Source of the DNA: a bacterium
GTDB taxonomy: Bacteria > Patescibacteriota > JABMPQ01 > JAQVVF01
Length of the DNA: 6,701 nt
Direction: 5' to 3'
Assembly: GCA_030611905.1 (NCBI GenBank)
Contig: JAUWOX010000057.1
Span: forward strand, 1-6,701
The position numbers and the translations under genes are program-made. The number at the start of each line of letters is the position of its first letter. Position 1 is the stretch's first letter. The notes below the pieces were generated by a model. The model saw nothing but the letters and a program-made list of their open reading frames with translations, searched no databases and was not told where the DNA came from. Below are positions 6,366 through 6,701 of this stretch, in pieces.

Positions 6366-6398
6366 CCCGCCTTCATGGCGAGATTGCAATATAGCAAT
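6366..6398 (-). repeat. Two tandem hairpins between the two small membrane protein genes
   Basis: In the minus-strand transcript, directly after the stop of the 2TM gene, ATTGC (6398-6394) can pair with GCAAT (6387-6383) around a 6-base loop. Immediately after, CTCGCC (6382-6377) can pair with GGCGGG (6371-6366) around a 5-base loop, giving six pairs including one G-U. No T-run follows, so this is unlikely to be a terminator. It may protect or separate parts of the operon transcript. Confidence 0.5.
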
Positions 6399-6674
6399 TT
6401 ATTTATCTTTCTCCATCTCCTCCTTAATCTTCTTCTCCTCCCACTCATCACCCAGTTTATTTCCACTAAACACACTGACCGCATGCCAAATCACTGCAAT
6501 GCCCCAAAAAATTGTCACCCAATAAAACCACCAAGATCCGCCTACAACCCAATTAATAATAAATAAGATGACATTAACCACTACGTAAGTAATCAAGTTA
6601 GCATAAAAAGCTCTCAATCGCTTAACCTTTTTTTCAGCCTTCTCATATTTTTGACTCTTTTTTTCTTCTTCCAT
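6399..6674 (-). CDS. 2TM-domain protein
   Basis: This 91-residue protein fits the 2TM domain family (a short domain also found fused to some histidine kinases). A charged N-terminus runs into KRLRAFYANLITYVVVN; two hydrophobic helices follow at about 26-44 and 48-69, separated by Gly-Gly and Trp-rich sequence. The second helix contains the family-like WHAVSVF with His64, and the protein closes with LGDEWEEKKIKEEMEK, the conserved acidic/basic helix after the second membrane segment. Both charged ends should be cytoplasmic. It is the first visible gene of the zinc operon, with only 27 bases upstream before the window edge. The domain match is from memory of the pattern; its biochemical role is unknown. 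No clear Shine-Dalgarno precedes the ATG. Confidence 0.82.
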   Translation of the reverse strand: MEEEKKSQKYEKAEKKVKRLRAFYANLITYVVVNVILFIINWVVGGSWWFYWVTIFWGIAVIWHAVSVFSGNKLGDEWEEKKIKEEMEKDK

Positions 6675-6701
6675 AGTTTTTATTTTATTTGTTAAACTTA
6701 A

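Noticed and set aside
6375..6566. Plus-strand open frame of 63 codons opposite the 2TM gene
   Set aside because: The minus-strand protein has a recognisable domain, and this one has none.
6675..6701. Zur box or promoter upstream of the zinc operon
   Set aside because: Only 27 bases are visible, they are uniformly AT-rich, and TTAAACTTAA alone is too short to call an operator.

Overview
The window is AT-rich and compact, with every supported gene on the minus strand. Small intergenic gaps, weak or absent Shine-Dalgarno sequences and several lineage-restricted small proteins suggest a reduced-genome bacterium, most plausibly Patescibacteria/CPR; this is inference from style, because there is no rRNA or marker gene here. 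One frame (znuC) ends at TGA just after a typical ZnuC tail. That fits the standard bacterial code and argues against the CPR lineages that read TGA as glycine.

Read in the direction of transcription (right to left), positions 6674 to 1738 look like one six-gene operon: a 2TM-domain protein, a three-helix membrane protein of unknown function, then a complete zinc ABC importer made of a lipoprotein binding protein (znuA), an ATPase (znuC) and a permease (znuB), and finally a divergent ABC-F type ATPase. The gaps are 56, 9, 18, 55 and 8 bases. ZnuA carries a lipobox, a histidine-rich loop and three His ligands, which points to zinc rather than manganese. The ABC-F protein has two complete nucleotide-binding domains but lacks the long charged helical linker that usually reaches the ribosomal P site. 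No zinc-sensing regulator or recognisable Zur box lies in the window, but the region upstream of the operon is cut off by the window edge.

A 316-base non-coding stretch (1422-1737) follows. It holds three 9-base-spaced ATTCG repeats, a decayed 20-base palindrome and a near-consensus sigma70-type promoter (TTGACA, 17-base spacer, TATATT) facing the next operon.

That second operon (1421 to 14, continuing off the left edge or ending there) encodes a thioredoxin with a CAPC active site, a soluble ABC ATPase with no permease, and the N-terminal half of a HypB/UreG/CobW-like GTPase. The GTPase stops at an in-frame TAA exactly where the family has a conserved glutamate, so it is probably truncated by a point mutation, or the base is wrong in the assembly. 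The ABC ATPase and GTPase are separated by one base. They look like a known but functionally unassigned pair, possibly a metal- or cofactor-loading machine, and with the thioredoxin they are the least explained part of the window.
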